Source: CAYLGY01 sp964383325 (lineage in GTDB: Bacteria; Pseudomonadota; Alphaproteobacteria; Rhizobiales; Rhizobiaceae). From it: a stretch of 64,000 bases of DNA. Below are positions 43,838 to 54,379 of this stretch, piece by piece. The position numbers and the translations under genes are program-made. Position 1 is the stretch's first letter; every line of letters begins with the position of its first letter. The stretch covers positions 22,780 to 86,779 of the forward strand of contig CAYLGY010000003.1 in assembly GCA_964383325.1 (NCBI GenBank), in the 5' to 3' direction. The notes under the pieces are model-generated. The model saw nothing but the letters and a program-made list of their open reading frames with translations. It was not told the DNA's origin and searched no databases.

Positions 43838-44631
43838 CAGACCGCCACCGGGGCGCGAATCGCTGCCTCGGCAACGTAATTCTCGAGCGTGAAATCCTCA
43901 TAGGCGAAGGAAAACAGGTCTCTCACGCGCGGATTGATCCGCATGACCGGCAAGTCGTGCGGCGTCCGCGTGAGCTGGAGGCGAGCCTGCTCGAAATGAT
44001 TGCGATACAGATGCGCATCGCCCAGCGTGTGAATGAATTCGCCTGGGGCGAGGTCGGTCACCTGCGCAATCATCTGTGTCAGCAGCGCATAGGAAGCGAT
44101 ATTGAAGGGCACGCCGAGAAAGATGTCGGCCGAACGCTGGTAGAGCTGGCAGGAAAGGCGCCCTTCCGCGACGTGAAACTGGAACAGGCAATGGCAGGGT
44201 GGCAAGGCCATGCCGGCGAGCTGCGCCGGGTTCCAGGCAGTCACGATCAGCCGGCGCGAATCGGGATTGCTCCGGATCTGGTCCACCAGCGCCGCCATCT
44301 GGTCGATCGTTCTGCCATCGCCCGCTGGCCAGGAACGCCACTGCGCGCCATAGACTGGGCCGAGATCGCCATGCTCGTCGGCCCATTCATCCCAGATCGA
44401 CACGCCATGCCGCTTCAGATAGCCAATATTGGTGTCGCCGCTGAGAAACCACAGCAATTCATGGATGATGGATTTCACATGCAGCTTCTTGGTCGTCAGC
44501 AGCGGAAAGCCGGAGCCGAGATCGAACCGCATCTGGTAGCCGAAGACGGCTCGGGTCCCAGTACCGGTTCGATCATCGCGATCGACGCCATGATGCAGGA
44601 CATGAGATAACAGATCGAGATATTGTCGCAT
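43837..44631 (-). CDS. thyA: Thymidylate synthase
   Basis: A 264-residue ThyA, the standard length. Conserved segments include [18 protein letters not shown], the catalytic Cys in [13 protein letters not shown], and [20 protein letters not shown] with GDAHLYRNH. It methylates dUMP to dTMP using methylene-tetrahydrofolate. The thyA-folA order couples dTMP synthesis and folate recycling. Confidence 0.98.
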   Translation of the reverse strand: MRQYLDLLSHVLHHGVDRDDRTGTGTRAVFGYQMRFDLGSGFPLLTTKKLHVKSIIHELLWFLSGDTNIGYLKRHGVSIWDEWADEHGDLGPVYGAQWRSWPAGDGRTIDQMAALVDQIRSNPDSRRLIVTAWNPAQLAGMALPPCHCLFQFHVAEGRLSCQLYQRSADIFLGVPFNIASYALLTQMIAQVTDLAPGEFIHTLGDAHLYRNHFEQARLQLTRTPHDLPVMRINPRVRDLFSFAYEDFTLENYVAEAAIRAPVAV

Positions 44632-44693
44632 TTGCCTGCACCGGATTGCCGGATTCGCCCTTCAGGAGGCCGCCGGATTGCGGCCTTGCCCGC

Positions 44694-45005
44694 TCAGAGG
44701 GTACCCAGCTTGTCGAGCTGCTTCGCCACCAAATAATAGAAGGTGACCCGTGACTTGGTGCGGTCACCCGCCATGGTCTCGCACACTTTTTCAATGGCCA
44801 GGTCCGCCTTGGCCGAATCCGTCACGCCGAGCTTCCTTTCGCACCAGCTGGTGCGCACGCGCTCAAGTTCCTTCGGATCGGAACAGGAAACGAGAGACGA
44901 ATCACGGTTTCGCAGCGCAATGCCGAGATGCTTCACGATCTTGCCGATGATTTCCTCGTCTGCAGTTGCGTCATATTTCTTCACGTCGGATGCATAATCG
45001 GCCAT
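44694..45005 (-). CDS. DUF2853 family protein
   Basis: A 103-residue helical protein (MADYASDVKKYDATADEEII) with the family segments VKHLGIALRNRDSSLVSCSD, PKELERVRTSWCERKLGV and RVTFYYLVAKQLDKL. The function of DUF2853 is unknown. It lies 62 bp upstream of thyA; an inverted repeat GGCCGC/GCGGCC at 44668-44685 is in that gap, without a T-tract. Confidence 0.92.
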   Translation of the reverse strand: MADYASDVKKYDATADEEIIGKIVKHLGIALRNRDSSLVSCSDPKELERVRTSWCERKLGVTDSAKADLAIEKVCETMAGDRTKSRVTFYYLVAKQLDKLGTL

Positions 45006-45126
45006 TTTCCGCCCTCCTGACTGTGGCTTTGTGCTTCCGGGCCTCCCCCAAGGCCCGACTTGCCTTGACGCCTATCAGATGAGGGAGAAGTAGAAGACAA
45101 GTCAAGCCGCGCCAGTGGATAGGCTC

Positions 45127-45155
45127 TTTAAAATCCGCACCGCTTGCACTATATA
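45127..45155 (+). promoter_or_regulatory. ssrA: Candidate ssrA promoter
   Basis: TTTAAA (45127-45132) and TATATA (45150-45155) are separated by 17 bp, just upstream of the tmRNA acceptor piece. The -10 is strong; the -35 is weak. Confidence 0.5.
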
Positions 45156-45159
45156 TGGT

Positions 45160-45486
45160 CCGTCAGCCTGGCTGACTATGGCAATAAATGGCCGATGCAA
45201 TAAACCATTCGGACCCGGGGGCGGTACCCGGCGCCTCCACCACCAGCCGCATGCGGCCCGTGCGGTTGCTGCTGGGGGCGAAACAGGATCGACGAGGGTG
45301 TAAAGATCGCGCTTTTGCCCGGCATTGTACCACCGTTATCGGGCTACTCGTATAGTTGCCAATGACAACAACTATGCTCTGACGGCGCAGGCCGCGTAAG
45401 CAGTCTGTAAAGTCGACCTGAAACTCCTGCAGGTTAGCATCTGCAGGCGGGGTTCGGAGGTACCTGGCAACAGAAACCTCCACTTC
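45160..45486 (+). ncRNA. ssrA: tmRNA, permuted two-piece alphaproteobacterial form
   Basis: The acceptor piece comes first and ends CGCCTCC-ACCA at 45242. The coding piece starts GGGGGCG at 45274, and these two ends pair as the split acceptor stem. Between them lies a short spacer (45243-45273) removed during processing. The coding piece contains GAAACAGGATCGACGAGG and a tag frame, ANDNNYALTAQAA with TAA (45358-45399). It ends with the conserved ACCTGGCAACAGAA block near 45485. It rescues stalled ribosomes and tags the peptides for proteolysis. The outer ends are approximate. Confidence 0.93.
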
Positions 45487-45490
45487 TCCC

Positions 45491-45940
45491 TCACGCCTGT
45501 CGCTGCCAGCCACCTTCGGGCGTCTGCCGCCAGTAGGTTACCGTATGGCCGGCCTCGCGCAGGCCGCGCCAGTGCCCGCGCGCAGCCTCGACCTGTTGCA
45601 TGTCATGACCATCGAAAATCAGCACGATACGTTGATATTCAGCGATGGCGCCGGGTCGCGCCCCATCGACAAGGAAACGGATGGAAGCGCCGTTCGGATT
45701 TGATTCGTTCAAGGTGAGAATGACCGGCTGAAGCGCCGCGTGCGGATCGCTGTCGAGCCCATGACCGATGAAACTGTCATCGCGAACGGTCCACAGGCTC
45801 CCGTTGAGCGCATCCCGACGTTCCTCGCTGGCGAACTGTACGACCGCCCGCCAGCCGCGTTCCAGGCTCTTTTCGAGCAGGGGCGGAAGCACTGTCTCCA
45901 GTGTCGAGTCCGACAGGTGGTAGAACAGCACTTCCGACAA
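45491..45940 (-). CDS. holC: DNA polymerase III chi subunit
   Basis: The product is 149 residues from TTG 45940, one base after the pepA stop; the family N-terminus SEVLFYHLSDSTLE begins there and no ATG is near. LLEKSLERGWRAVVQFASEE, NGSLWTVRDDSFIGHGLDSD and VLIFDGHDMQQVEAARGHWR match HolC of alphaproteobacteria. It links the clamp loader to SSB. It ends about 5 bp from the tmRNA 3' end, tail to tail. Confidence 0.92.
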   Translation of the reverse strand: MSEVLFYHLSDSTLETVLPPLLEKSLERGWRAVVQFASEERRDALNGSLWTVRDDSFIGHGLDSDPHAALQPVILTLNESNPNGASIRFLVDGARPGAIAEYQRIVLIFDGHDMQQVEAARGHWRGLREAGHTVTYWRQTPEGGWQRQA

Positions 45941-45941
45941 T

Positions 45942-47426
45942 TCAGCGCTCGTAATTGTCCCGGACCAGGCGGTCGAGCAGGCGAACGCCGAAGCCCGACC
46001 CCCAGGAACGGTTGAACTCGTGATCGTCGCTGGCCATCCCCGTCCCGGCAATGTCGAGATGCGCCCAGGGCGTATCCTTGACGAAGCGCTGCAGGAATTG
46101 CGCCGCGGTGATCGCCCCGCCATAGCGGCTGCCGGCATTCTTCATGTCGGCCACCTTCGAATCGATCATCTTGTTGTATTCGGGGCCGAGCGGCATGCGC
46201 CAGACGCGCTCGTCGGTGGACTTGCCCGCCGCCAGGATCTCGCTCGCCAGCGCATCATCATTGGAGAAGAGGCCGGCATGGTGCTTGCCGAGCGCGACGA
46301 TGATCGCCCCCGTTAGGGTTGCGAGGTCGATCATGAAACGTGGCTCGAACCGCTCCCGGCAGTACCACAGCACATCGGCCAGCACGAGCCGGCCCTCGGC
46401 ATCGGTATTGATGATCTCGATCGTCTGCCCGGAAAGGGAAGTGACGATATCACCGGGCCGCTGCGCATTACCGTCCGGCATGTTCTCGACGAGGCCGATG
46501 AGGCCGACCACATTCGCCTTCGCCTTGCGCGCCGCGAGCGTATGCATGAGACCGACCACCGCCGCGGCGCCGGCCATGTCGCCCTTCATGTCCTCCATTC
46601 CGGAAGCCGGCTTGATCGAGATGCCGCCAGTGTCGAACACCACGCCCTTGCCGATGAAGGCGACCGGCTTGTCCCTGGCCCGCCCGCCATTCCATTGCAA
46701 GACGGCCAGGCGCGGCGGACGGATGGAGCCCTGCCCCACGCCCAGCAGCGCATTCATGCCGAGCCGCGACATTTCGCGCTCGGTCAGGATTTCAACCCGC
46801 ACGCCCAGATTTGCCAGTTCCCGGGCCTTGCTGGCGAACTCAGCAGGGCCGAGCACATTGGCCGGCTCGTTGACGAGATCCCGGGCCAGGCACACTCCCT
46901 CCGCGACGGCCTGTGCATCCTCGAATTCGCGCTTGGCCGTGGTCGCGGTGGAGGCAACCAGCGCGTAGCGCGGTGCTACCCCCTGGTCCCTTTCGTCGTC
47001 GCGCGTCTTGTAGCGGTCGAATCGGTAGCTCCGCAGCAGGATGCCAAGGCCGACCGAGGCCACGTCGTCCGGCCTTGCCTTGCCGTCCTCCATGTCCAGC
47101 CATACCGTCACGCGCCGCGCCTTCGCCGCCACTGCAGCGATCCTGCCGCCGAGCCGGATCCAGAATTGCGAATCGCGTTCGTCCCGCTTGCCGATGCCGA
47201 GCACGACAATCCGGTCGGCTGGCGAGCCGGCCGGCGCGACAATGTCGAGTTCGGCCTTGGCATCTCCCTTGAATTCCGACACTTTCACCGCCCTGGCCAC
47301 GACATTTTCGGGATCTGCCGACGACGCTCCCGCCGACAGCCTGCCATCGGAATCCCGAAGAAGTATGGCCAATCCGCCGGGCTGGCGGGTCGAGCGCGAA
47401 AAACTGATCTCAGGAATAGTTGACAT
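45942..47426 (-). CDS. pepA: Leucyl aminopeptidase (M17)
   Basis: The product is 494 residues from ATG 47426 ([20 protein letters not shown]), with GGAG five bases upstream; GTG 47432 is an alternative. The catalytic domain has the metal-binding and signature motifs: [20 protein letters not shown], the [19 protein letters not shown] signature, and [14 protein letters not shown]. It is a cytosolic zinc- or manganese-dependent aminopeptidase. It is co-transcribed with holC, a common pairing. Confidence 0.97.
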   Translation of the reverse strand: MSTIPEISFSRSTRQPGGLAILLRDSDGRLSAGASSADPENVVARAVKVSEFKGDAKAELDIVAPAGSPADRIVVLGIGKRDERDSQFWIRLGGRIAAVAAKARRVTVWLDMEDGKARPDDVASVGLGILLRSYRFDRYKTRDDERDQGVAPRYALVASTATTAKREFEDAQAVAEGVCLARDLVNEPANVLGPAEFASKARELANLGVRVEILTEREMSRLGMNALLGVGQGSIRPPRLAVLQWNGGRARDKPVAFIGKGVVFDTGGISIKPASGMEDMKGDMAGAAAVVGLMHTLAARKAKANVVGLIGLVENMPDGNAQRPGDIVTSLSGQTIEIINTDAEGRLVLADVLWYCRERFEPRFMIDLATLTGAIIVALGKHHAGLFSNDDALASEILAAGKSTDERVWRMPLGPEYNKMIDSKVADMKNAGSRYGGAITAAQFLQRFVKDTPWAHLDIAGTGMASDDHEFNRSWGSGFGVRLLDRLVRDNYER

Positions 47427-47639
47427 GTTCACTCCAGCACTGGGTTCGCTTCGGAATGCCGAAAAGGCGGACGAAGGACAACAACCGATGAATCATCTCT
47501 CTGCGGGGCCGGACCATTGAATTTGCTTCGTCAATAAAGCATTAACTCCGACTCTTCGCCCTTATTACCCAATACGGAATTCTATTGAAACCGCGAATAT
47601 GCCGAGTAGGCTGATTGCGGACTGCCATGGTGGGTTCTC

Positions 47640-48845
47640 TTGAAGCTGATCGAACGATACCTTTTCCGGCGCGTTTTCGCCATGACCCTGGCATCGCTTT
47701 GCCTGGTCACGATGATCGTTCTGACGACGCAAGCCCTCTTGTACATCAATATTCTCACACAGTCGGGACAATCCCTGCTGACCTTCCTGAAGCTGGCGCT
47801 GACGCTGGTGCCGGGCATGGTGATGATCGTATTGCCCTTTGCGTTGCTGCTCGGCGCCGCGACGACCCTAAATCGCATGAACGGCGATTCGGAGCTCGCT
47901 GTCCTGGAGGCTGCTGGTGCGGGCCGCATGGTGCTGTTGCGGCCAATCCTCGCCCTCGCCGTCGGTGCGACGGTGATTACCCTCGTGATCGCGCTTCTGC
48001 TTGAGCCATGGAGCGGCGCCATTCGGCGGGACCTGCGCGCCGCGGCGGGCGCCGATCTGATCGGCATGGCCATCCAGTCGGGAAGCTTTCGCCGCATCGA
48101 GGACAATCTCTACGTGCAGATCGCCCAGCAGCATGGCGGCGGCACGCTGGGCGGCATCTTCATCGCCGACCGGCGCGACAAGGCGGTGGAGCTTGTCTAC
48201 TATGCCCGCACCGGCCGCGTCACCAAGGTGGACGGGCGCGACATGATCGTCATGAATGGCGGCGAGATCCATCGGCGCAACATGGAGGCCGGCGATGTCT
48301 CGATCATTTCGTTCGTTTCCTATGCCATTGACCTTTCCATGTTCGGGGCGGGCAGTTCCCTTGCGAGTCACGGCCCGAATGAATGGCCGACGGCGGCGCT
48401 GTTCAACCCTGACCCGGACAATGATTTCACGCGCGAGCGCCCTGACGAGATCCGGGCGGAGATTCATGACCGCTTCTCGGTCTGGCTATATCCGCCTGCC
48501 TTCGCCCTGATCGCGGTATTTTTCGCCGGTTCGGCGCGGGCCAATCGCGAGGAGCGCGCCTGGAGCATGCTCGCCGTGTTCACTTCTGCCTTCCTGTTGC
48601 GCGGCGCCGGGTTTCTTGCCGTCGCCAGCGCCGGGTCGAGCGCTCTGGCGGCCTTTGCCTGCTATGCGTTGCCGCTTGGCGGCTCGGCTCTGCTCGCATT
48701 CCTCCTGGCCCGTGGCCGGTCGCTTGCAGTTCCCGCTGTCCTGATCGAAACCACCGACGCCGCCATTGACTGGGCGCTGGAAAGACATCGGCGCATCCAG
48801 CTCGCCCTGGCGGGCCTTCTCGGTCGCCCGGACAGGACAACCTGA
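47640..48845 (+). CDS. lptF: LPS export permease LptF
   Basis: The product is 401 residues and starts at TTG 47640 (MKLIERYLFRRVFAMTLASL); this start matches the family and no ATG is close. It has the LptF/LptG permease layout, with three helices at each end around a periplasmic domain (KVDGRDMIVMNGGEIHRRNM). With LptG and LptB it drives LPS from the inner membrane. The preceding 207 bp (47433-47639) hold no gene and separate it from divergent pepA. Confidence 0.95.
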   Translation: MKLIERYLFRRVFAMTLASLCLVTMIVLTTQALLYINILTQSGQSLLTFLKLALTLVPGMVMIVLPFALLLGAATTLNRMNGDSELAVLEAAGAGRMVLLRPILALAVGATVITLVIALLLEPWSGAIRRDLRAAAGADLIGMAIQSGSFRRIEDNLYVQIAQQHGGGTLGGIFIADRRDKAVELVYYARTGRVTKVDGRDMIVMNGGEIHRRNMEAGDVSIISFVSYAIDLSMFGAGSSLASHGPNEWPTAALFNPDPDNDFTRERPDEIRAEIHDRFSVWLYPPAFALIAVFFAGSARANREERAWSMLAVFTSAFLLRGAGFLAVASAGSSALAAFACYALPLGGSALLAFLLARGRSLAVPAVLIETTDAAIDWALERHRRIQLALAGLLGRPDRTT

Positions 48846-48846
48846 A

Positions 48847-49932
48847 ATGGGACCGACGCTGTTCCGGTACTTCTTCCAGCGATACCTGTTGCTGACCCTG
48901 CAGATCTTCGCCGGGCTGGGCATTCTCATCTATATTGTCGACCTTGCGGAACTGAACCGACAGCTTTCCGGCGTGGCCGACATTTCCTTTTTCGACACGG
49001 TCCTGATCTCGGCATTGCGCATCCCGCAGATCCTGCAGGTCACCATTCCCTTCATCATCCTGGTGTCGGCAATGGCAGCGCTGTCGAACTTCAATCGCCG
49101 CTACGAACTGGTCGTCGCGCGCTCCGTCGGCATATCCGCCTGGCAGTTCCTGGCGCCGCTATGCCTTGCCAGCCTCGTCGTCGGGCTCATTGCCATCGCC
49201 ATGCTCAATCCTCTCTCGGCCTGGGCATTCTCCAGGGCAGAAGTCTGGGAAGGCGAGCTGCGTGGCCGCACCGCGGCTCCCGATTCGGAAATGCGCATGC
49301 CCTGGCTCAGGCAGCAGACCGAGGAGGGCGCCGCGATCATCGGCGCGCTGAACTCGGCCGAGAAGGGCCGCCTGCTGTTCAATGCAACCATTTTCCGCTT
49401 CGAGCCTGATGGCAGCATTCGCGACCGGCTCGATGCCGAACGCGCGGTGCTGGTGGATGGCGCCTGGGAGCTTCACGCCGTGACCATCCATCGCGCCGGC
49501 CGGGAGCGCGAAACTGCGGACAGCATGCGCATCCGCTCAGGCCTGCGGCTCGAATTCATCGAGGAGCAACTCGCCAGACCCGAATCAATTCCGTTTTTTG
49601 ATCTGCCACGCAAGATTGCCGCGGCGCAATCCTTCGGCCTCAACGCCCATGGCTTCCGCATGCAGTTCCACTCCCTGCTGGCGTCGCCGGCGCTCCTCGT
49701 GGCCATGACGCTGATCGCGGCCACGGTTTCGCTGCGCTTTACCCGCCAGGGTCAGTCCGCCACCATGATTCTGGGTGGAATTCTGGCAGGCTTTCTGCTT
49801 TATGTCGTGACCGCACTGGCGAAAGCGTTCGGCAGTTCCGGCCTGGTTCCTCCTCCGGTCGCGGCGTGGATTCCGGTTGCAGTGGCGATGTTTTACGGAG
49901 TAACGTTCCTGTTGTACAAGGAGGATGGGTAG
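48847..49932 (+). CDS. lptG: LPS export permease LptG
   Basis: The product is 361 residues from ATG 48847, one base after the lptF stop. It has the LptG profile: N-terminal helices (LLTLQIFAGLGILIYIVDLA), ALSNFNRRYELVVARSVGIS, the periplasmic domain, and C-terminal helices (SATMILGGILAGFLLYVVTA). It is the second permease half. Its TAG shares one base with the lptD GTG start. Confidence 0.95.
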   Translation: MGPTLFRYFFQRYLLLTLQIFAGLGILIYIVDLAELNRQLSGVADISFFDTVLISALRIPQILQVTIPFIILVSAMAALSNFNRRYELVVARSVGISAWQFLAPLCLASLVVGLIAIAMLNPLSAWAFSRAEVWEGELRGRTAAPDSEMRMPWLRQQTEEGAAIIGALNSAEKGRLLFNATIFRFEPDGSIRDRLDAERAVLVDGAWELHAVTIHRAGRERETADSMRIRSGLRLEFIEEQLARPESIPFFDLPRKIAAAQSFGLNAHGFRMQFHSLLASPALLVAMTLIAATVSLRFTRQGQSATMILGGILAGFLLYVVTALAKAFGSSGLVPPPVAAWIPVAVAMFYGVTFLLYKEDG

Positions 49933-52280
49933 TGGCGGGCATTGGCAAGGCCAGGAAGGGCTTGCTCGGCGCAACAGCGGCCGTGTGTCTTGCCATGGGT
50001 GGAGCCCTGCCGACGGTTGCGCCGGCGCAGGACATTCCCGCTGAAATTGCCGAACAGATTCCGGCTGACGCCCCCATGCTGCTCGAGGCCGATTCGCTCG
50101 TCTACGACCGGGACCGGGAGACCGTTTCGGCGGTCGGCGGTGTCCGGATCGATTATGGCGGCCATCGCCTGGTGGCTGAACGCGTTACCTATCATCGCGA
50201 TTCGCGGCGCCTGGTGGCGAGCGGCAATGTCGAGATCCTCGAGCGCAATGGCGCCATCATCCGGGCCGCGGAGATCGACATCACCGATGATTTCCGGGAT
50301 GGCTTCGTGCACGCGCTCGAAATCGAGACGGCGGACGAGACCTATTTCACTGCCGACCGCGCCGAGCGGACAGGCGGCAGCCTCACCACCTTTACCAATG
50401 GCACATATACGGCCTGCAAGGCCTGCGAGGAAGATCCGGGCAAGCCGCGTCTGTGGCAGATCCGCGCCCGGACAATCATCTGGAACGGCGAGGAGCGTAC
50501 GATCCGCTTCGAGGGGGCGCGCTTCGAGATGTTCGGCCTGCCGCTGTTCTCCATGCCCTATTTCATCATTCCGGACCATACGGTGAAGCGCAAGACCGGC
50601 TTCCTGATGCCGGGCGTGCGCAGTTCGCGGCGATTGGGGGTGGGCCTGACCGTCCCCTACTACATTGCGATCGCGCCCGATCGAGACCTGACCCTGAGGG
50701 GAACGGGCTTTACGAGGCAGGGCTTTCTCGGCGAGGCCGAATGGCGCCAGCGCTTCGATCATGGCCAGTACAGCGTGAAATTCGCGGGCATCCACCAGGC
50801 GTCTCCAGGCGCTTTCGAGCCAGGCACGGTCGACTCCCAGAAGCGGGACCGCGCAATGCTGGGCACGAAGGGCGAGTTCCAGCTCAACCGCAACTGGGTA
50901 TTCGGCTGGAACATCCTGGCCCAGACCGACAAGAATTTTGCGCGTACCTACGATATTGAAGGCTTCGATTCCTATGTGCACCGTTCCGAGGTGTATCTGA
51001 CCGGCCTGCATGACCGGAATTATTTCGACCTGCGCTTCATGCGCTTCCATGTCCAGGAGGAATTGCCGGACAGCGATCCGGCCTCCGTGGACGACACCCA
51101 GCCCTGGGTGCTGCCTTCGCTTGATTATGCGCGTATCCACGGTACGCCGGTCTTTGGCGGTGAATTGTCGATCGATGTCAATTTGCGTACAATCCACCGC
51201 GAAGCAGATCATTTCACCGCACTTTCGGTTCCTGGCCAGGGCGGCACCAGCGGCCGTCTTACCGCAGAAGCAGAATGGAAACGGGTGTTCACCACGCGGC
51301 ACGGCCTGGTGATCACACCGTCACTCCACATGCGCGGCGACGCCTTCCGCAATGATCCCGATCCGGCCTCCATCGCCCAGATCAACAACATTGCCGGCCT
51401 GCTCGGCACGCCAGCCGATATTCGAACGGATTATCACCGCGCCATGGCAACCGCGGGGCTGGAAGTGCGCTATCCCATCCTGATCACTGCCGGCAACTCC
51501 ACCCATGTCATCGAGCCGATGGCGCAGATCTTCGTACGGCCTGACGAGCCCTATGCGGAACGGTTCGGAATTCCCAACGAGGACGCCCAGAGTCTGGTCT
51601 TCGACGCCGCCAATCTCTTCGAGCGCGACAAGTTCTCAGGCTATGACCGGATCGAGGGCGGCACCCGAGCCAATCTCGGTATTCGCTATTCCGGCAGTTT
51701 TGCAAATGGCTGGACGGCGGACGCGCTGGTCGGACAATCCTATCACCTTGCCGGCCTCAATTCCTACGCGGCGGTCGATCTGGTCCATGCCGGAGCCGAA
51801 TCCGGGCTCGAGAGCGACGTTTCCGATTTCGTCGCCATGGTCGGGGTCACGAGCCCCAACGGCATATCGGCATCCATCGGCGGGCGCTTCGACGAAAAGA
51901 CGCTGGATATCCGCCGAGCCGAGATCCGCACCGCCTATCGTGGCGAAACCGTCGATGCTTCGGTCCGATACACGCATATCGAGGCACAGCCGCTCTACGG
52001 GATGCCGTTCGACAGGCGCGAGCTGTCGCTGGCCAGCACGGTGCGGCTGTCGGACAGCTGGAAGGTATTCGGAGGAGGCACCTACGACTTCACCTCGGAG
52101 AAGCTGGTCAAGGGCTCGATCGGTTTCGGCTATGAGGACGAATGTTTCTCCTATGTGCTTGCGTATAGCGAAAGCCGCTCGGTCTTGGGCACCGAGCCGA
52201 CAGAGAGAAGCGTCGGCTTCCGGATCTCGTTGCGGACACTTGGCGATATGGGTTCGGCGCCGACCGCAAGAGAGTTCTGA
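49932..52280 (+). CDS. lptD: LPS assembly outer membrane protein LptD
   Basis: The product is 782 residues from GTG 49932. A signal peptide (GLLGATAAVCLAMGGALPTV, cleavage near APAQ) precedes the OstA/LptA-like N-domain (APMLLEADSLVYDRDRETVS) and the LptD beta-barrel (PYFIIPDHTVKRKTGFLMPG; GFGYEDECFSYVLAYSES). Cys residues are present in ACKACEE and in DECF, which may form the stabilising disulfides. It inserts LPS into the outer leaflet. Confidence 0.95.
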   Translation: MAGIGKARKGLLGATAAVCLAMGGALPTVAPAQDIPAEIAEQIPADAPMLLEADSLVYDRDRETVSAVGGVRIDYGGHRLVAERVTYHRDSRRLVASGNVEILERNGAIIRAAEIDITDDFRDGFVHALEIETADETYFTADRAERTGGSLTTFTNGTYTACKACEEDPGKPRLWQIRARTIIWNGEERTIRFEGARFEMFGLPLFSMPYFIIPDHTVKRKTGFLMPGVRSSRRLGVGLTVPYYIAIAPDRDLTLRGTGFTRQGFLGEAEWRQRFDHGQYSVKFAGIHQASPGAFEPGTVDSQKRDRAMLGTKGEFQLNRNWVFGWNILAQTDKNFARTYDIEGFDSYVHRSEVYLTGLHDRNYFDLRFMRFHVQEELPDSDPASVDDTQPWVLPSLDYARIHGTPVFGGELSIDVNLRTIHREADHFTALSVPGQGGTSGRLTAEAEWKRVFTTRHGLVITPSLHMRGDAFRNDPDPASIAQINNIAGLLGTPADIRTDYHRAMATAGLEVRYPILITAGNSTHVIEPMAQIFVRPDEPYAERFGIPNEDAQSLVFDAANLFERDKFSGYDRIEGGTRANLGIRYSGSFANGWTADALVGQSYHLAGLNSYAAVDLVHAGAESGLESDVSDFVAMVGVTSPNGISASIGGRFDEKTLDIRRAEIRTAYRGETVDASVRYTHIEAQPLYGMPFDRRELSLASTVRLSDSWKVFGGGTYDFTSEKLVKGSIGFGYEDECFSYVLAYSESRSVLGTEPTERSVGFRISLRTLGDMGSAPTAREF

Positions 52281-52422
52281 CCACGCCGGGCGCAGGAGCT
52301 GCATCGGATTCCGACATGGCTCCGAATGTCGGGATCCGCGACAGGCCGGCCTTGCTTTTGCCGCATGAGGAGGGCACACGGATGCTGGAAGTTTTCCGGA
52401 TCTCGCGAAAGGAAATGCAACG

Positions 52423-53355
52423 ATGAATGGCCTTGTCGCCCGCCGGTTCGCCTTCATGCTCGGCCTTCTGGCCCTGCTGGCAGGTACATTGACCGCCGTC
52501 CCGGCCGTCGAGGCGTCGGAAATCCGCTACGTCGTCAACGGCCTCCCCGTGACGAGCTATGACATCGAGCGGCGCGCAGCCTTTGTCCGCCTGCAGCGCA
52601 AGCCTGGAAATGCGAAGCAGCTCGCCACGCAGGAGATGATCGACCAGGCCCTGCGTCTCGGCGAGATCAAGCGACTCGGCATCAATGTTCCCGACAAGGC
52701 GGTCGAGGACGCCTTCGCCAATTTTGCCCGCTCGAACAACATGACGACGAACCAGCTCGAGCAGGTTCTGGGGCAGGCAGGCGTCACAAGTCGCCATTTC
52801 AAGGATTTCATTCGCAGCCAGATCGGCTGGAACCAGGCGCTCTCCGCCCGCTTCCGTGCCCTCGGGCAGGTGAAGGATACCGATGTCGTGCAGCGCATGC
52901 TGCAACAGGGCGGACAGAAGCCGAAAGCGACCGAATATCAGTTGCAGCAAGTGATCTTTGTCGTACCTGCCGCCGAGCGTCGCGCCAAGCTTGCCGCCCG
53001 CAAGCGCGAGGCCGAATCGATGCGAAACCGGTTCAACAGTTGCGAGACCACGCGCGAATTCGCCAAGGGGCTGATCGACGTGACGGTGCGCGATCTCGGC
53101 CGGGTGCTGGAACCCGAATTGCCGCCGGATTGGGAAAGCCTGATCAAGTCGATCAATCCGGGTCAGGCAACACGCGTGCGCGAGACGGAGCGCGGGGTCG
53201 AGTTCATCGGCATTTGCAGTGCGCGGGAAGTCTCGGATGATCGCGTTGCGCAAATGGTGTTCCAGAGCGAGAAGGCGACGGACAAGGCCGCCGAAGAGTT
53301 CAACAAGGAATACATGGAAGAACTGAAGCGGAACGCGCGCATCATCGAGCGCTGA
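52423..53355 (+). CDS. surA: SurA-like periplasmic chaperone/peptidyl-prolyl isomerase
   Basis: The product is 310 residues. A signal peptide ([20 protein letters not shown], cleavage near VEA) is followed by a SurA_N domain ([39 protein letters not shown]) and a single divergent parvulin-like domain ([20 protein letters not shown]). It helps fold outer membrane proteins, likely including LptD encoded just upstream. Confidence 0.92.
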   Translation: MNGLVARRFAFMLGLLALLAGTLTAVPAVEASEIRYVVNGLPVTSYDIERRAAFVRLQRKPGNAKQLATQEMIDQALRLGEIKRLGINVPDKAVEDAFANFARSNNMTTNQLEQVLGQAGVTSRHFKDFIRSQIGWNQALSARFRALGQVKDTDVVQRMLQQGGQKPKATEYQLQQVIFVVPAAERRAKLAARKREAESMRNRFNSCETTREFAKGLIDVTVRDLGRVLEPELPPDWESLIKSINPGQATRVRETERGVEFIGICSAREVSDDRVAQMVFQSEKATDKAAEEFNKEYMEELKRNARIIER

Positions 53356-53365
53356 ATGCGGGCCG

Positions 53366-54379
53366 ATGCAGCTGCCTCTTGCAATGAGCTGTGGCGATCC
53401 GGGCGGAATCGGGATCGAGCTTGCCTGCGCAAGCTGGCTGCGCCGTAACGAAGAGACGCTTGCGCCTTTCTATCTTCTGGCGGATCCGCGGCTCGTGGCG
53501 GCGCGAGCCCGGTCGATCGGGCTTGAAGTTGCCATCGTCGAAAGCGAACCTGCCGATGCATCGCGCCTGTTCGCGTCCGCCCTGCCCGTATCGCCCCTTG
53601 CCAACCGGCTCACAGATCAGCCCGGCCGTTCGCTGCCGGAGAATGCGGCAGGCATCGTCGAATCGATCGACCGGGCCGTAGCTGATTGCCATGCGGGCAA
53701 GGCAGCCGCCATCGTGACGCTGCCCATTGCCAAGATTGCATTGCACGAAGCCGGCTTCGCCTTTCCAGGCCACACCGAATATCTGGCCCATCTTGCCCGG
53801 CAACTTGCCTCCGGACCGGCTACGCCAGTGATGATGCTCGCCGGGCCGCTGTTGCGCACGGTTCCGGTTACCGTCCATGTTCCGCTCGCCGACGTGGCCG
53901 GGTTGCTGACACAGGAACTGATCTGCGAGACCGCCCGAATTGTGGGAAATGATCTCCGGCGGCGCTTCGGGATTGCGCGGCCGCGGCTGGCAATCGCCGG
54001 GCTCAATCCGCATGCGGGCGAACAGGGGGCGTTCGGCAGCGAGGAAGCGACCATCCTGCAGCCGGCAATCGAGCGCCTGCGCGCCGAAGGCTTCGACCTT
54101 CTCGGACCCCTGCCGGCCGATACGATGTTTCATGCCGAAGCCCGCGAGCGCTACGATGTCGCCTTGTGCATGTATCACGATCAGGCTCTGATCCCGGTCA
54201 AGACCCTGGATTTCGCCCATACCGTCAATGTCACGCTCGGCCTGCCTTTCATCCGTACTTCGCCGGATCATGGCACTGCCTTCGACCTTGCGGGCACCGG
54301 GAAGGCGAATCCGTCCAGCCTGATCGCCGCCCTCCAGCTTGCGACCCGCATTGCCGCGGCAGAACGTGCATCGCAATGA
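53366..54379 (+). CDS. pdxA: 4-hydroxythreonine-4-phosphate dehydrogenase
   Basis: The product is 337 residues. Metal-binding and active-site motifs are seen: [54 protein letters not shown], and [15 protein letters not shown]. It acts in the DXP-dependent pyridoxal phosphate pathway. The ATG start lies 10 bp after surA and the stop overlaps rsmA by 4 bp. Confidence 0.97.
   Translation: MQLPLAMSCGDPGGIGIELACASWLRRNEETLAPFYLLADPRLVAARARSIGLEVAIVESEPADASRLFASALPVSPLANRLTDQPGRSLPENAAGIVESIDRAVADCHAGKAAAIVTLPIAKIALHEAGFAFPGHTEYLAHLARQLASGPATPVMMLAGPLLRTVPVTVHVPLADVAGLLTQELICETARIVGNDLRRRFGIARPRLAIAGLNPHAGEQGAFGSEEATILQPAIERLRAEGFDLLGPLPADTMFHAEARERYDVALCMYHDQALIPVKTLDFAHTVNVTLGLPFIRTSPDHGTAFDLAGTGKANPSSLIAALQLATRIAAAERASQ

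Noticed and set aside
44668..44685. Terminator between DUF2853 and thyA
   Set aside because: The inverted repeat GGCCGC/GCGGCC has no T-tract and lies between co-directional genes; too weak to list as a terminator.
49893..51302. Minus-strand frame of 469 codons opposite lptD
   Set aside because: Antisense shadow of a well-supported LptD frame; no domain and no ribosome site.
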